Shown: in pieces, positions 10,467 through 22,744 of the stretch | Position numbering within the stretch: position 1 is the stretch's first letter | Layout of the letters: the number at the start of each line of letters is the position of its first letter | From: Phycomyces blakesleeanus NRRL 1555(-) | Taxonomy: Eukaryota; Mucoromycota; Mucoromycetes; Mucorales; Phycomycetaceae | DNA length: 64,000 nt | Reading direction: 5' to 3' | Assembly (NCBI RefSeq): GCF_001638985.1 | Contig: NW_017265152.1 | Span: forward strand, 438,849-502,848 | Position numbers and translations under genes: made by a program | The notes under the pieces: model-generated | The model's database searches: none | The model's input: the letters and a program-made list of their open reading frames with translations, nothing else | Told to the model about the DNA's origin: nothing

Positions 10467-11833
10467 ATGCTTTATAACGCTTATTCTCAAAAACTGACGG
10501 GTCAAGTCCGATCTCGGAAGGATCCCATGTCATACTTGAATGTTATACTTGTTGGCCCTACAAGCTCAGGAAAAACTGCGTTTATGAGAACCCTCTGCGA
10601 GCGCATGAAACACAACATCATTCAGGGAACGTTTAGGGAATCCAAGCCAATGGTTCTCAAGGAGCCAATTCGGCCTACTGAAGAACTCTACAGCGTGTCC
10701 ATGCATATTGAAGAGCATGGCCAGCGTACTGCACTTACTCTTGTTGATACTCCTGGATTTACCACTGGATTCTCTGTAGATCACCAGCTTCGGTACATTG
10801 CCAAGTACATTGATCACCAATTTGAACTGACCTTGGCAGAGGTAAAGCAAGATAAAGGATATAAAAATAACTTTATAAATACTTATATAAAATATTTGTG
10901 ATAATATAGGAGACAAAAATCAGACGAGACTCCAAAGCTCTCGACACGCATATCCATGCATGTATTTACTTTATTGATACCAAGGTTTCTGGCTTAAGTG
11001 ATGTAGACCGTTATGTGATCAAATTGCTGGGCTCCCGTGTAAATGTGCTCCCCGTGATTGGCAAGGCAGACACACTGACTCAAGTTCAGCGGGAGAATAT
11101 CAAATCGGGATTTCGTAAAGAAGTATTCGATGTTTTGCATGCACCTGTCTATGGTTATATTGAAGTTGACGATGAAGATGAAGACATTGAAGAAGACGGG
11201 GATGAAGATAATTCTGCTAACAGCGAAAAAATGGTTTTTCGAGAGAAGGCACAATCAGGTCAAGAAGAAAAAAGCTCTGGGCGAAGCCTTGAAGGAATTA
11301 TCCATTTCCTCCAAGAATGTATTGATGAAGACGATGATAAAGATGCCCATGCAATGTTGGAATACCTGGATGTGGTGCCATTTACCTTGATCAGTTACGA
11401 AGAAGATCCCGACACTGGTCGTCCCATGTTAATCACACCCAATTCAAAGGAGAATCACACACCTTTTGGTGATCTTGGAAATGATTCGGACGAAGAGGGT
11501 ATTTCTTCTTCTCCTTCTGTTTTCTTACCGCACAGTTTTTCTGGGAATTCATATAAATCATTGCGCCTCGGAAGATCTGAGCCTATACTGAAGCCCAGTA
11601 AGTCCAAACCAGTCCTAGGTAGACGATATCCTTGGGCAGTTGTGGAATGTGGCAATCCAGATCATTGTGATTTTGAAAAACTCAAGATGTTTCTCTTGGG
11701 CTCGCACCGAGATATGCTGCGAGTTGACACATTTGAGCGCTTTTATGAAAAATACCGCTCTGCACAGCTTCTAAACCGAAGAGCAGACCAGATATTGAAT
11801 CTCAAGACCAGGACTCCTCATGTGTCGACTTAA
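10467..11833 (+). CDS. Septin-type GTPase with a large acidic insertion
   Basis: Filament-forming GTPase family acting at the cell cortex and septum. Two exons, 10467-10841 and 10910-11833, give 432 residues. The P-loop is GPTSSGKT, the switch II/G3 region LVDTPGF, G4 is GKAD, and the conserved segment ACIYFIDTKVSGLSDVDRYVIKLL lies between them. The septin unique element is recognisable near the C-terminus (RYPWAVVECGNPDHCDF..KLKMFLLGSHRDML). Unlike standard septins, some 150 residues with an Asp/Glu-rich block separate G4 from the unique element, and no C-terminal coiled coil is present. The N-terminal polybasic region is short (RSRKDP). It is likely a divergent fungal septin; filament assembly is not certain. 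The start is the first ATG before the conserved P-loop segment. Confidence 0.8.
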
Positions 11834-11956
11834 AACCATAACAATGCCCATAGTATTTTCTTTGTATGCCTCAATATCCCCCTCAATTTCTTTATATGTT
11901 TAAAGGGTTATAGTAATAATATATAAAAAAAAAGATTTTGATTATTTTCTATAAGC

Positions 11957-12779
11957 TTAATGTCTGAATCCATTTCGCAGTGTTTCGCTCGCCCTTAATC
12001 CAAGATTGGCAGCAGATACTCCCCCAGACTTCTTTTTAGCCTTGTTCATCTCTTCGATAGCCGCAACAATTTCTGTTGTATTCGTCTCCAGAACCATACC
12101 TCCTTGAATTATTTCGGACAATATGTGGTGAACCTAAATTAAGCTAAGTAAGTTACCTTACTTTTGAACTCTGAGTGACTTCAAGCTTACCTCGTCAAAG
12201 TGGAAGATCTGTTTTTATAAATAAATACATCAATATTTGATAGTTTCATACTAAAAAAAAATAAGAAAAGAAAATAGGCTTACCAAATCCAGCTCACACA
12301 CATTCTGAAAGCATCTATCCAAACTCTCCACGAATACCTATGTCAGGATGGTCAATTATTATTATTATTTCATTTTTAGTGTGTTTTTTTTTCTTCTTCT
12401 TGTGCCATAATTTGTGTAATACTATACTCACTTGGATCAAATCAAGTATGCCAAGTTCGCTCTCACTCTCATCCACAACGAACACAAAATAGAGTGTTGC
12501 ATAGTGACGGTATATAACTCTGGTATCTTTTCCACCCAAGAGTTTACTTCCTTCAAGGAAATTGCATACTGTGTCGGGTCTCTTAGACACCAGCGAAAAG
12601 ATCTCTTGGACTAGCGCTTGCTGAGTGGCAATGTCCTACGACAGGTAGAAAAAAGGAAAGGTTCGATAACTGCCGTAATGAAGAAAATCAATTGTGGAAT
12701 TCACACTTGCGATTTGTTGGTAAAACTTGATCAAACGCGCCTTGCCGTGATTGTTGAAGATGAGAACTGATTTGATCAT
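11957..12779 (-). CDS. APS3: AP-3 adaptor complex sigma subunit
   Basis: Small (sigma) subunit of the AP-3 adaptor, which sorts cargo from Golgi/endosome directly to the vacuole. Exons on the minus strand: 12779-12711, 12635-12432, 12337-12284, 12208-12191, 12133-11957; 173 residues, normal for the family. Signature stretches: MIKSVLIFNNHGKARLIKFY, VCNFLEGSKLLGG, YRHYATLYFVFVVDESESELGILDLIQ, VFVESLDRCFQNVCELDLIFHFDE. The SSESELGILDLIQ-type segment favours sigma-3 over sigma-1 or sigma-2. Intron 1 (12636-12710) is GC-AG with ATC|GCAAGT; read through, it would hit a stop. Exon 4 is only 18 nt. The gene is divergent from the Munc13-like gene, 171 bp from start to start. Confidence 0.93.
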
Positions 12780-12950
12780 TGAAGAGAGCAACCCACACCA
12801 GTAAGCTGGGTTCTAACCCCCTTTTGTTCCAAACGTGACCCCACCGGGAAGCGCGCCTCTCTCCCTCTCTCCCTCTCACTTTATATTTTATTTTTTTGTC
12901 GTCTGCTTTTTTCTTTTCTTTTTTGTTCTTACTTTACACTCAATCACATC
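12780..12950. promoter_or_regulatory. Compact bidirectional promoter, AP-3 sigma / Munc13-like gene
   Basis: Only 171 bp separate the two start codons. The right half is a long pyrimidine-rich tract (CTCTCCCTCTCTCC, then T-rich), a common fungal promoter feature. Both genes act in membrane traffic, so co-regulation is possible but only inferred. Confidence 0.5.
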
Positions 12951-15900
12951 ATGAACCACGGCTCGACATCGCGCCGACAAGCTGAAAGAAGGACTCCGCC
13001 AAATGCTGTACCTACTGTATCTGTTTATGACTTTGCTCTCCGTTGTGCTATCCGTGCCTGTCTTGAACAGACCGGTCAACAAAGACCTGAGCCAAAAAAA
13101 GACTGGACTGACCGGCACTCTGTCCACCTTGGTGTCAGTGACATGCTCAGCAACATAACCGAGAAATTTTCAGACGACAGCAGGACTGATAGACTGACAA
13201 GGGAAATTGTCAGGGGATTGATGCGAAGATTAGATGATATCAGAAAGGGTCGAGATACTTCTAAGCCAGAATACCAAGATACACGCTTTCTTTCAGTGGT
13301 GACACAGATCAAAGGAGAGCTTCAAGGGTATCGTTTCAGACCCTCAGGAACAGTCAACGACCTAGTAATCCTATTTACAAAGACATCCGAGGTTACACTC
13401 AAAAGATCGAGTGCTATGCCTGCAGCGGTGTATGAGGAGCTTAATAGATACACATCCCGCTTTGTGGAGCTTGTGATCTTGACACTCCAGGAAGATGCCC
13501 CATCCTCGGCAACCCCGGAGTTAATGGAAAAGTTGAGAGGTTTTCTGGGACCTACCAAATCAGCCCGCAATAATTCGGATAGAAGATTATCTGCTCGTCC
13601 CAGCATCCCTTCTCTTGTACCATCTTATGGATCAATCGAATATCTTGAAGTATTTCCTATGGTCAAAACTGTCCAAAAGCTATTTCAAGTCACCGATGTA
13701 GAGCATAGTCGTAAATTGAGAGAGCTTCACTCTATTTGTACAGAATCAGTAAGCATGACATTATGAATGAGAAATTGTTGAAGGCAGTAAAGACTCTAAT
13801 ATACATATATATATATTATCGTTATTTTACCCAGGCCCTATTAATAGATATGAAAAAATATATAACCAACGTACACACTGGACAGTCTTTCCCCGGAAAG
13901 CGGGATGATTTTCCCGACAAGCAAGTGTTTGACAACTGGCAGATGCGTGAAGTCAAGCAGCTCACCGAGATGATGAAGTCTATGATGTTACTTAACCCCA
14001 CCTTGGCTATCAGTGCCAATAGTGAAACAGACGTTGGAAGTTCGAATCTCTTATCATCTTTCCGCAACAACATCTACAGTGGCTCTGAAGTTAGTTTAAT
14101 GGTAAGCCCGTTTTTCTTTTGCGAACATAAATTTTCTATGCATCAGCCCACTAACTTCTCAGCCACAGAAGAACGAAATGTCTCAGGGAGCTTATACCTA
14201 TATTCCATCTGATCCCCGAGCTTATTTCCGCTTACTGATGAATATGGCTATTGACTACAACATAAATGTAACCCCAGATAAGGAAAAAGCCAAAACCAGT
14301 GTTCTTTCCCACCAAGAAGATGAATTGTTACGTGAATGTTGGAAGACGTGGCGCCTGTCTGAGGCCTTTAGAGCCGTACTTTACTTGGAGGCTATTAATA
14401 CACGTTATGTCCACAATGAAGTTGAATTCGAAGATGTTAAAGATGCAGCTAGATCTCTTGACAAAGTCATTAAAGAAAGCGGAATTAATAATTGGGCGAA
14501 CAAAGATGTAAATAAACAGCCAGCACACAAACCAAATAATAATGCAATTTTGTACACTTTAATTTCTTTAGCGTGAAAACTTGATCCGAGCCTTTGACGA
14601 GCTTAACCAAACTCTTTTGCATAAACTGACAGAAGCGTTGTCCGAATATTGGCAGATCAGGTAAATAACCCAAAAATTAATAACACTTTTTTTTTGGAGA
14701 AAGCTTACGGGAGTTTCTTTAGTCCAGAATGGGTAGGCGATCTAGTATCAAGCTTAGACCGCATATATGACAACCCTGCTTATATTCAGGGCCATCGAGG
14801 ACCACTGTTGGCTCTTGATACGCTCACCGAAGTTGTTGAGGCAAGTACTCTTGCTCCTCACCAAAGATCAAGATTGTTGATCCAATCCAATCCAACTATT
14901 AGGGAGCAGCCGTTGTTCGATGGAGATCAATTGGCAAGATCGAAGATGACAATTATGAAGATGGAGGAATCACCGGATTGATCGGTTTGGCTGAGATGCT
15001 TATTAAGGAATTTGTCTCTCTCACCAAACGCCGATTCAAGACACCTATTAGCGGGTAAAGTCTAAAGTCGGTTTGTTTATTCAACACTCACCCATATTTC
15101 TATCCACAGTGTTCTTTCTGTTCCTAGCGTTGTAATGGGAAGACAGATGCCATTTTTTGCACTTCAGATGGAAAACTGGGCATATCTTCCAGAGGCCAAA
15201 AATGCCCCTATCGAGGTGATCTTTAAGCTCTACCACAAAGTCTTGGGTTTGAAGAGACTCTACGATCAATATGGCCCACAGTAAGTTTATTGATGGTTCA
15301 CCATTAAATAAAATCTTACTTTTTTGGGGTAACTATTTTGGAAATAGACAAAAGAAGTCTTTATTCAAGGTCGAATCCTGGTTCTTGCAACACGTCAAAA
15401 GATGGTTAGAGACCACTAATGAGTCTACACCAGGATGGGTTGAATCTGCTGTTAAACATGATAAAGTAAGAGAAGTGATTGTCTTGAGCCGCATATCTAC
15501 AAATATATTGAATAAAATGTTTTGCAGTTTACAACAGTTAATGAAACAGTACCTCACTCCTCCTCTGTGGTTGATCTTTTTACCATGTTCCATGAGGCCG
15601 TAGACTTTGTGCAAAAGCTTCAATGGCCTAATGAACTTCAACGTTGTCGTTTCTTAACCGCCCTTTCAAAGGTAAAAATAAAATACTGGCTGGATAGTGT
15701 GCTGAATACAAAGAGCAGGTCATTGGACACGCACTCGACAAATACACCGCCATTCTAGAAGAAATGATTATAGAAGATATATACCCTACATTGGGTCATG
15801 AAGAAAATTCTTCGGCCACAGTGGCTTTCTTTAGCAAAGCACGTCTCCAGCTTACTGGTAACCATCATTCCCGCAAAAATGATGGCGTTCCTCCAGATTT

Positions 15901-17570
15901 TACCCCTCAGGTAAAATGCATCATCCATAATTTAAATTTTTAAATCCAACTTCTAATCAATCATGATCCAACACAGCTTTGCGTAAAGATCAACGATATC
16001 GAGGCTGCGAGATCAAAACTCGATAAACTGTATCAAATTATAGATGTTGACGATATATCGTACTATATGCGCGAGAATGATATTCCTGCAGCTGATATAC
16101 CAGAACAGACAGGCTTTATGTATTCTATCAAGATTGTCCGCGCTGAGAACTTACAGCCTTTGGATAACAATGGCCTAAGTGATCCCTATGCTATTATGGA
16201 GATCAATGGAAAACAGATTGCTCGCACTCGTACAGTCTATGAGACCCTCAACCCTCGTTGGGACCAAGTGTTTGACATATGGCTTAATGAAAAGACAGTA
16301 GATGTAGTAGCCATTGTTTACGATGAAGATATGATTGGTGCCGATGAAGAATGTGGTGGTGTTTGGTTTAAGCTGTCACCAGAATATTACGATGATTATC
16401 AGCAACATGATATAGTTTTGAATCTACTTCCCCAGGGAAGACTTGTGTTGCGTGTTAGTATGGAAGGTGAAAAGAACGATATTCAATTCTGGTTTAGTAA
16501 GGCGTTCCGTACCCTGAGACGCGTCGAGAACGACTCTGCTTCTCTTATTGTAGATAGGGTAATGTATTTATATATGCGTGTATTTGTATCTTAGCACTAA
16601 CGGCTAAATTAGATGAGTCGCTTTATGCGTGCGTGCCTTTCACGAAAAACTCTCGACAAACTGCTCCAACGCGACAGAAGCTTCTTTAGATTCAGTCGCT
16701 CAGTCAAATCTATTGATCCCACTCTTCAGGATTGTGAGGATGCCATTGCACCTTTGCTTGACTATCTGGAAAGAAACCTCAAAATTCTTAACGATAACCT
16801 ATCGGAAGGAAACATGCGTCATGTCATACTGAAGATCTGGAAGGAGATTCTTTTATCATTAGAAGGTGTATTATTACCTCCCCTTTCTGAACATCCTTCG
16901 GAAATGAAGCCTCTAGATGACTATGAATTTCATTGTGTTTATAAATGGCTTGAGGTAAGTTTGATTTAAAAGGGTGACATTGCAATCCGAACCTCTTACT
17001 CAAATGTAATTTGTAGCTTTTGAAGGTTCTCTTTAACGGTGGTGAAGATGAAGATGGTGTACAATTAGAGACCTTAGAAAACGCACAGTACTACTCTCTC
17101 TTAGCAATTAATGTGGCATACAACCTGGAAACCGAAGAGCTTATCGGAATTTACAACACTGCCCTTAACAATCAAATGGAACTCAAGTTACAGGGTGGAG
17201 CAAAAGCTGATCGTAGCAAGTCTGTGTATCATTCTCGTCACACTGCTAAGCAGCAAAAGGCTGATAAGAAGGCTGCATCTATTGATATGCCTAGCAGTGA
17301 GACAGTACTTCGTATTCTTCGTATGCGATCCGGAAAGCGTGTCCGCGATTTCCTGCGTTCTGAGTTTGACAAACGTAACAAACCATCCACCTCATCTGGA
17401 CCCGCTGCAAATATAACAGCCACAAAAGATGAGGCGTTGCAACCTACCACATTAGTCCCACCTATTATCCCTGATCGTATGATCACACCGTAAGTTACGA
17501 CGCATTGTTTATGGATATTAAGACTAACATGTTAAGTAGATCTGATGAGAAAATGATGCCTTTGCCATAG
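12951..17570 (+). CDS. Munc13-like (Ync13-type) C2 and MUN-domain protein
   Basis: Predicted vesicle-priming or tethering factor for exocytosis at the plasma membrane, like fission yeast Ync13. Fourteen exons fit (12951-13748, 13835-14101, 14163-14507, 14572-14660, 14723-14840, 14903-15054, 15110-15280, 15348-15465, 15528-15671, about 15698 or 15716-15910, 15977-16558, 16613-16954, 17017-17489, 17540-17570), about 1280 residues. The N-terminal two thirds are helical, MUN/DUF810-like (e.g. EWVGDLVSSLDRIYDNP, ESAVKHDKFTTV). A C2 domain near residues 860-980 reads IKIVRAENLQPLDNNGLSDPY..LNPRWDQVFDI. It is followed by an MHD2-like helical region and a Ser/Lys-rich tail. Intron 14841-14902 is GC-AG. 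The intron after 15671 is ambiguous and extremely short. Functional role is by family analogy. Confidence 0.87.
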
Positions 17571-18704
17571 ACATATTTATTTAATTAGTCTTTTTTCAGT
17601 AATAAATAGTCTTGTTCTTTATTTCACTCTCTTTTGTTTTAATGTATATTATATAAGTTTTTCTTTTCTTTTAAATTTTGTGCCATAAATTATAACAGAT
17701 ACTTTGGCACTTGACTGATTTATCTAATGAAATACAAAGCTCTGATTTTTCAACTGTTGTTTACACTATTTTACAAAGCAAAACAAAAGCGAAATGAATG
17801 TTTCTCACTTTTAGTGTATACATTGTCGCATATTTATACTTAATTAATATTTAGTATTTGGTATTGAGAACAATTATGATGTTTTCCATGTGAGTTTTAA
17901 GTAAGGACTACATTATATTATTTAAGATCGGCTTAACATATTTATCTCTCTTTTTCTCTCGACCTTTAAAAGTCAATACAGTTATAAGACCTGTGATAAA
18001 CATACAAGTCTCTAATTAACTAAAAAAGACTAAACATATATCTAATGTGCTAGCCGTTTTCAAGTCAATTAATATAGCCCTCACGCTTTTTACAGGTACA
18101 TTGTTGGGTGCCTACCCGGGTTCGATATTACAGAAATACATTATATACATACATTAGTAATGTCAAAAGAATGTTTCAAAAGCTCAAAGTTTCTTGGATT
18201 TTGATGTTTATATATTTTTATTTTATTTCTGCCAACCAAAAGGTGATAAGACCTCAAACTTTCTTTTGTAGTATCCTAAATTTCAAAAATTAGAATATTT
18301 TTGTCCGATTTACCATTTTAAAAAAAAGTATTATATTCTTTACTGTGTACAAGACAAAGCTCTTAGGACATGCAGGTATATACAAAAAGATTCTGTCTTG
18401 TGTATACTATTTCCTTTATTTTTACTTTTAGCTCTCATTAATAAAGTATTCTAGAAGGGCAATATTTATTCAATACATCATATTTATATTATATATATAT
18501 ATATAAATCCATGAACGACAAATTTGAATGGCAAGGACCGGTAAATTAAGCAAATAAAAACTAAACGTCACAGTGGGCGAATGAAAAGGGTTGAATTATA
18601 GAAAAGTTTGAGGGCTTGCCGGAATTTTGAGTTCAAATACTTTTTTTTTTTTTTTGGTTTTTTTTGTTCAGCGTTAGTTGACAGCTTACAACACCTCAAA
18701 TACA
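17571..18704. other. AT-rich intergenic region, no gene seen
   Basis: About 1.1 kb of AT-rich DNA after the Munc13-like stop. Open frames are short with no recognisable protein signal. A TA-repeat lies at about 18488-18506 and a T-tract at 18641-18666, just upstream of the Rix1 start. Confidence 0.5.
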
Positions 18705-21637
18705 ATGTCGATCGCATCAACCGCACATTCAGCACAATTGTTGAACCATGTGCTGACAGCCTTTCTCTCAGAAGAATTGTCTGTCGATCGTAATCTACCC
18801 TTTGTTTTAGAGATCATAATCAACCACCAATTGCTTGCTTTTTCACCAGCGGAAGACAATGTGGACGAAAGCGCTGTTTTCAGAAAATGGACAGTTAGAC
18901 TCAACGCATTACTGAACTCAAAACATGCATCAGTACGCTGTGCCGCCATTGCACTCATCAAAATTACTTGTGAACAATCTTCTACTATGCTTGTCACAAA
19001 TATCCAGACATGGTCTATGCAACTTCTTAATCTTGTTCTGGTAATTCGAATGATATATATTATCCACAAAATTGATTGTAGAAATAATAAAATATGTCTT
19101 ATAGAAACCTGAACCTGAGGTTGTTCATAAAGAGGCTATCAATGCGCTTTCCTATATATATCAATATACTGTAAACAAGCCCGAACTTCAGCGTGAAATC
19201 ACATCACCCAATATGAGCAGATTTAACCAGGCTCTCTTGACATTGAGCCATAACCGTGAATTTTTGGTTAGTTGAGTGGTTTAATGCATGATTATTGATT
19301 AACACGTACACATTAATAGCCTACCACACTTGCAGCCTTGACAATCAATGCAAAACTATTCCCTTCAGCATCTCGCCACGTTGCTGATCATTGTCAAAAA
19401 CTTTGCTTGTCACACATGGATGGTTCTTATTATCTCGACACAGAGACCACTACAGCTGTTGCACGTTGTATGGCAACATTGTATCAGACTGGCGTAAAGG
19501 TGGCTGTAGTGGACCAGTGGAAACAAACTCTTCTGCGACTTATTGGATCAGTCCACGTCTCGCTTGACCGTTTATTCGATACTGTAGATGAAGGTAAACC
19601 GAAGATTAAAATATATACTCTTGTGCTAAATATACAAATGACATCAATCACAATGTAGAGTACGATGTCAACGATGCATTGGAGAGCTTTCCATATCCCC
19701 CTCTTTCAATTGACTTTAGAGAAGCCTTCCCAGTACTTGCAAGAAGAATCCATATTCTCGAAGAGTGCATTATAGAGTTTACGAGGTGAGTTAGATTTAT
19801 ATGATCTAACTAAAATATTAACTTTATTGTGTTGCATTTTTTGTAGCACGCAAACAAGTGTGGCTGTTCCAATGCCAGTTTCCCATATTTTGGATCTTGT
19901 CTGTAGAATTTATAATGTCTATGAAGGATCGTTGGTAAAAAAAAAATCCGTGTATTTAGTGTATAAGATTTTTTTTATTGATGTGTGCTGTCTTACTGTC
20001 AACTAGATGCGTGAATATAAGGAAAAGGCAGAGTTCAACTCTCTTATGTCTTTCTTGCCATCTTTACATTTGGGTGCAAACAAACTACTTGCAAGCCTTA
20101 TTTACTGGTAATATATATAAACCTATAATCGTATCTGTAGATTTTTGTCTAATTTATAAAGTACAGCTCAGGACAAGAGATGTCACGATATAGTAAATTG
20201 TTCTCACGGATCCTACTCCGTCTTTTGACCGAACACAAGGGCAGAAGGTGAATATAAAATGTGAAATATGTAAATACCTAAAAAACTTAAAAACTTAAAA
20301 AAAAATGTAGAGTATTGAAGATTTCTGTATATACCCTGATGTCTTTATGTTTCCAAAAATGTGGATATGCATTTGCCAATGCTGTTGCGAAGCCATTATG
20401 TCCTATCTTGTTAGAGGATATCAAACTTGTGGAAGAGCAGAAAATTAGTGTCATGAACCCATCCCATGGTGGAAAGGTAGGCTATAATATATTTAAACCA
20501 ACTGTTTAAACTAACACTATTAATATTCACAAGAAATCAGGCAAGAAGAGACGCCATGAAGTTACCAATTCAGATGCTTTGGCAACCACCGAAACTGTTT
20601 CAGCAGCAGATACCGAAGTTCAGCTCGCTGCTCTTTCTGTCCTTGAATCACTCATGACTTGCTACGGCTCTTCGATGGAAAACATTATGCGCACCTCTAT
20701 TGACAGTACTCTTCTTTCAACCATCCTCCAAGGAACTCAGATGACAGAGACTCCTCGTGAATCATTTGTTCTTGCCAAACAGAAGCTTTACCAATGTCTA
20801 TTAACATCGGTTATGCACCCCATTGAAACACAAGCTAGCATCCTTCCTCATGCTATGCGCATTTTTTCTGCTGGTGTAAATGATCAAACTCAACAGGTAG
20901 GGATTAATAGCAAATCTTATGTATGTAGGTGATTATTTCTAGCTTCTAATTACGCTTCGTATATATATATATATATATAGCTCCGACTTACTTGTCTTCA
21001 TGGCTTGGCTGTGTGTGATCTTATTATCCACCCTCGTCTCCCACCTATTCAACGTGCTGCAATCGAACCTTCGTCTGTACATCTTCCCGATACAGAAGCC
21101 TTCAAATCTTCGGTAGAAAATCAGACACCTACCACTCAGCAGCCTACCACTCAAGACAGCGATGCATTCGGTTCGCATAGTGTAGCAGACAATTTAACAG
21201 AACATGACACAAAAAAGCAAAAGATTACAACCACAGAATCTAGTGAAATTTATCAGCATAGTGTTTCGTCAATTGTGCCTACATTTGGCCAACCTAAACA
21301 AACATCTTCTACTCAATACACACCTACACATACCTCACCTTCGCTGAACATTCAGAAAGATGAAACCGAGACGTTTATTGCTACTACTACAACTACACTG
21401 GTGCCAGTAAAATCTGTTGATGATGCGCCGAAAAGCCCAATTACTAAACCTACAGAGACGACCCACGTATCCAGTATGATTGCATCGATTACTTCAGAGC
21501 AAGAAACTTCACAGAGTATAGCTCCCACTCCTGTTCCGCAAAACATCTCTTATGGAACAGAGGATATGGATGATGATGACATGATGGAAATACCAGAGAT
21601 TGATTTGGCTGGTCCAGACTCTGACGAAGAGGACTAG
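18705..21637 (+). CDS. RIX1: Rix1/PELP1-like pre-60S ribosome assembly protein
   Basis: Subunit of the Rix1 (PELP1-TEX10-WDR18) complex that drives ITS2 processing and Rea1/midasin-dependent remodelling of nucleolar pre-60S particles. Ten exons: 18705-19040, 19105-19266, 19320-19593, 19659-19785, 19847-19934, 20007-20107, 20167-20247, 20311-20476, 20534-20896, 20981-21637; 784 residues. The first ~550 residues are all-helical repeats (RIX1/NUC201-type; e.g. NALLNSKHASVRCAAIALIKITCEQS and RFNQALLTLS). The middle has HGLAVCDLIIHPRLPPIQR, matching the conserved HP-LPP segment of PELP1. The last ~170 residues are disordered and S/T/P-rich, ending in an acidic patch (MDDDDMMEIPEIDLAGPDSDEED region) as in PELP1. 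The ATG at 18705 is the first in frame before the conserved helical part. Confidence 0.85.
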
Positions 21638-22744
21638 AGTCTGGGGTTAATCTATTATATTTTGCATTGAAAAGCTAATAAAAGACAAGCAAATATTCTT
21701 ATGTTAATAAAGTTTGATATATTCCATGAAAGAGAAGGCACTCTAGTCACAACATTACAGGATATGATAGGCAGTTTAGCCGATGTTTAACGATTAAAAA
21801 CATTGATACATTTCTCATGTTATCAAATATTGTCCTTCAGTTTCCACTTTTTCCATTATTGTGATACTGACCCTAAAATCAATCCCGAATAACTCAATAG
21901 CATTTTGAAGTAACAAGCTATTCTTTCCCTCTTACCCTCATACTACTTTTTCCTGTAATTTTTTTTATGTTTCTTACTCTCTTTTTATTTGTTAGCTTAA
22001 TACATGTTCCCACACTTATGTGTGTTTATTAATATCTTCCCAGGCCTCTATCTCTATTTTATAGGAAGTAAGAGCTGTTTTTTTTTGGGACATTTAATAA
22101 AATTTCGTCTCAGATAGCAAAAGCCTATGAGATGGGATGCCTGAAAGAAAGAAAAATGTAGAATCTCTACTATATCGAACGTTGGTTGTAATACATCGGG
22201 CTAACGAACCGGGTTAGAGACAGGTTGACTGTACAGGTTAACGGTACGAATTAATAAACCATGTTATAACGGTCAAATAAATTGGGGTTCAATTCTTTGT
22301 TGAACTTGGTTCACACCACGATTCATTATCAAGGGGTACTCAACAGGATTTTACATATAATTTTAAATTTTGAAGAAAATAAATAAAGTATTATTGGACG
22401 AAAAGTGTTTTATCAATGTACGAAACTTCTGCGTCCATGAAAATACATCTTTAAGCACACCCCAGAGTACATTTAGAAGAATATACCTTAAACGCACATT
22501 TTCTCCCCTGTAGTGATAATTTAATTTGCCCTAGATATATATTTTTTAGGCATAGTTTCAATAAAAGCACTTTATCAGTTTTTTTTATATAATGACTATT
22601 GTTGGTACAATTATTAAACCGCCTTTATATCAAAATTTAAGCATTGAAAACTAGCAAAACCCTTTTTGAATCAAAATTTAGTTTAACTACGACCATTTTA
22701 ACTTTCAGATACGCACACTTTTTATTTATATTCATTAAAACAGT
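21638..22744. other. Intergenic region with degenerate dispersed repeat
   Basis: Non-coding stretch between Rix1 and the P-loop kinase-like gene. About 21925-22350 is related to 44815-45260 and is annotated separately. The rest is AT-rich and unremarkable. Confidence 0.5.
21925..22350 (+). repeat. Dispersed repeat, copy 1 (parts A and inverted B)
   Basis: Two blocks match the 44.8-45.3 kb region. Block A (about 21925-22110) contains the ATAGGAAGTAAGAGCTG and GGGACATTTAAT strings and matches 45080-45260 in the same orientation. Block B (about 22160-22350, with GGTTCACACCAC and GGGTACTCAACAGG) matches 44815-45000 in the opposite orientation. B being on the right here and on the left in the other copy suggests an element with inverted ends, each copy having lost one end. 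Similarity is judged by eye, roughly 60-75%; no coding capacity seen. Confidence 0.6.

Noticed and set aside
18094..18290. GGTTCGA-containing segment considered as a possible tRNA T-arm
   Set aside because: GGGTTCGATATT near 18118 lacks a matching acceptor stem, D-arm or A-box at the right distance.
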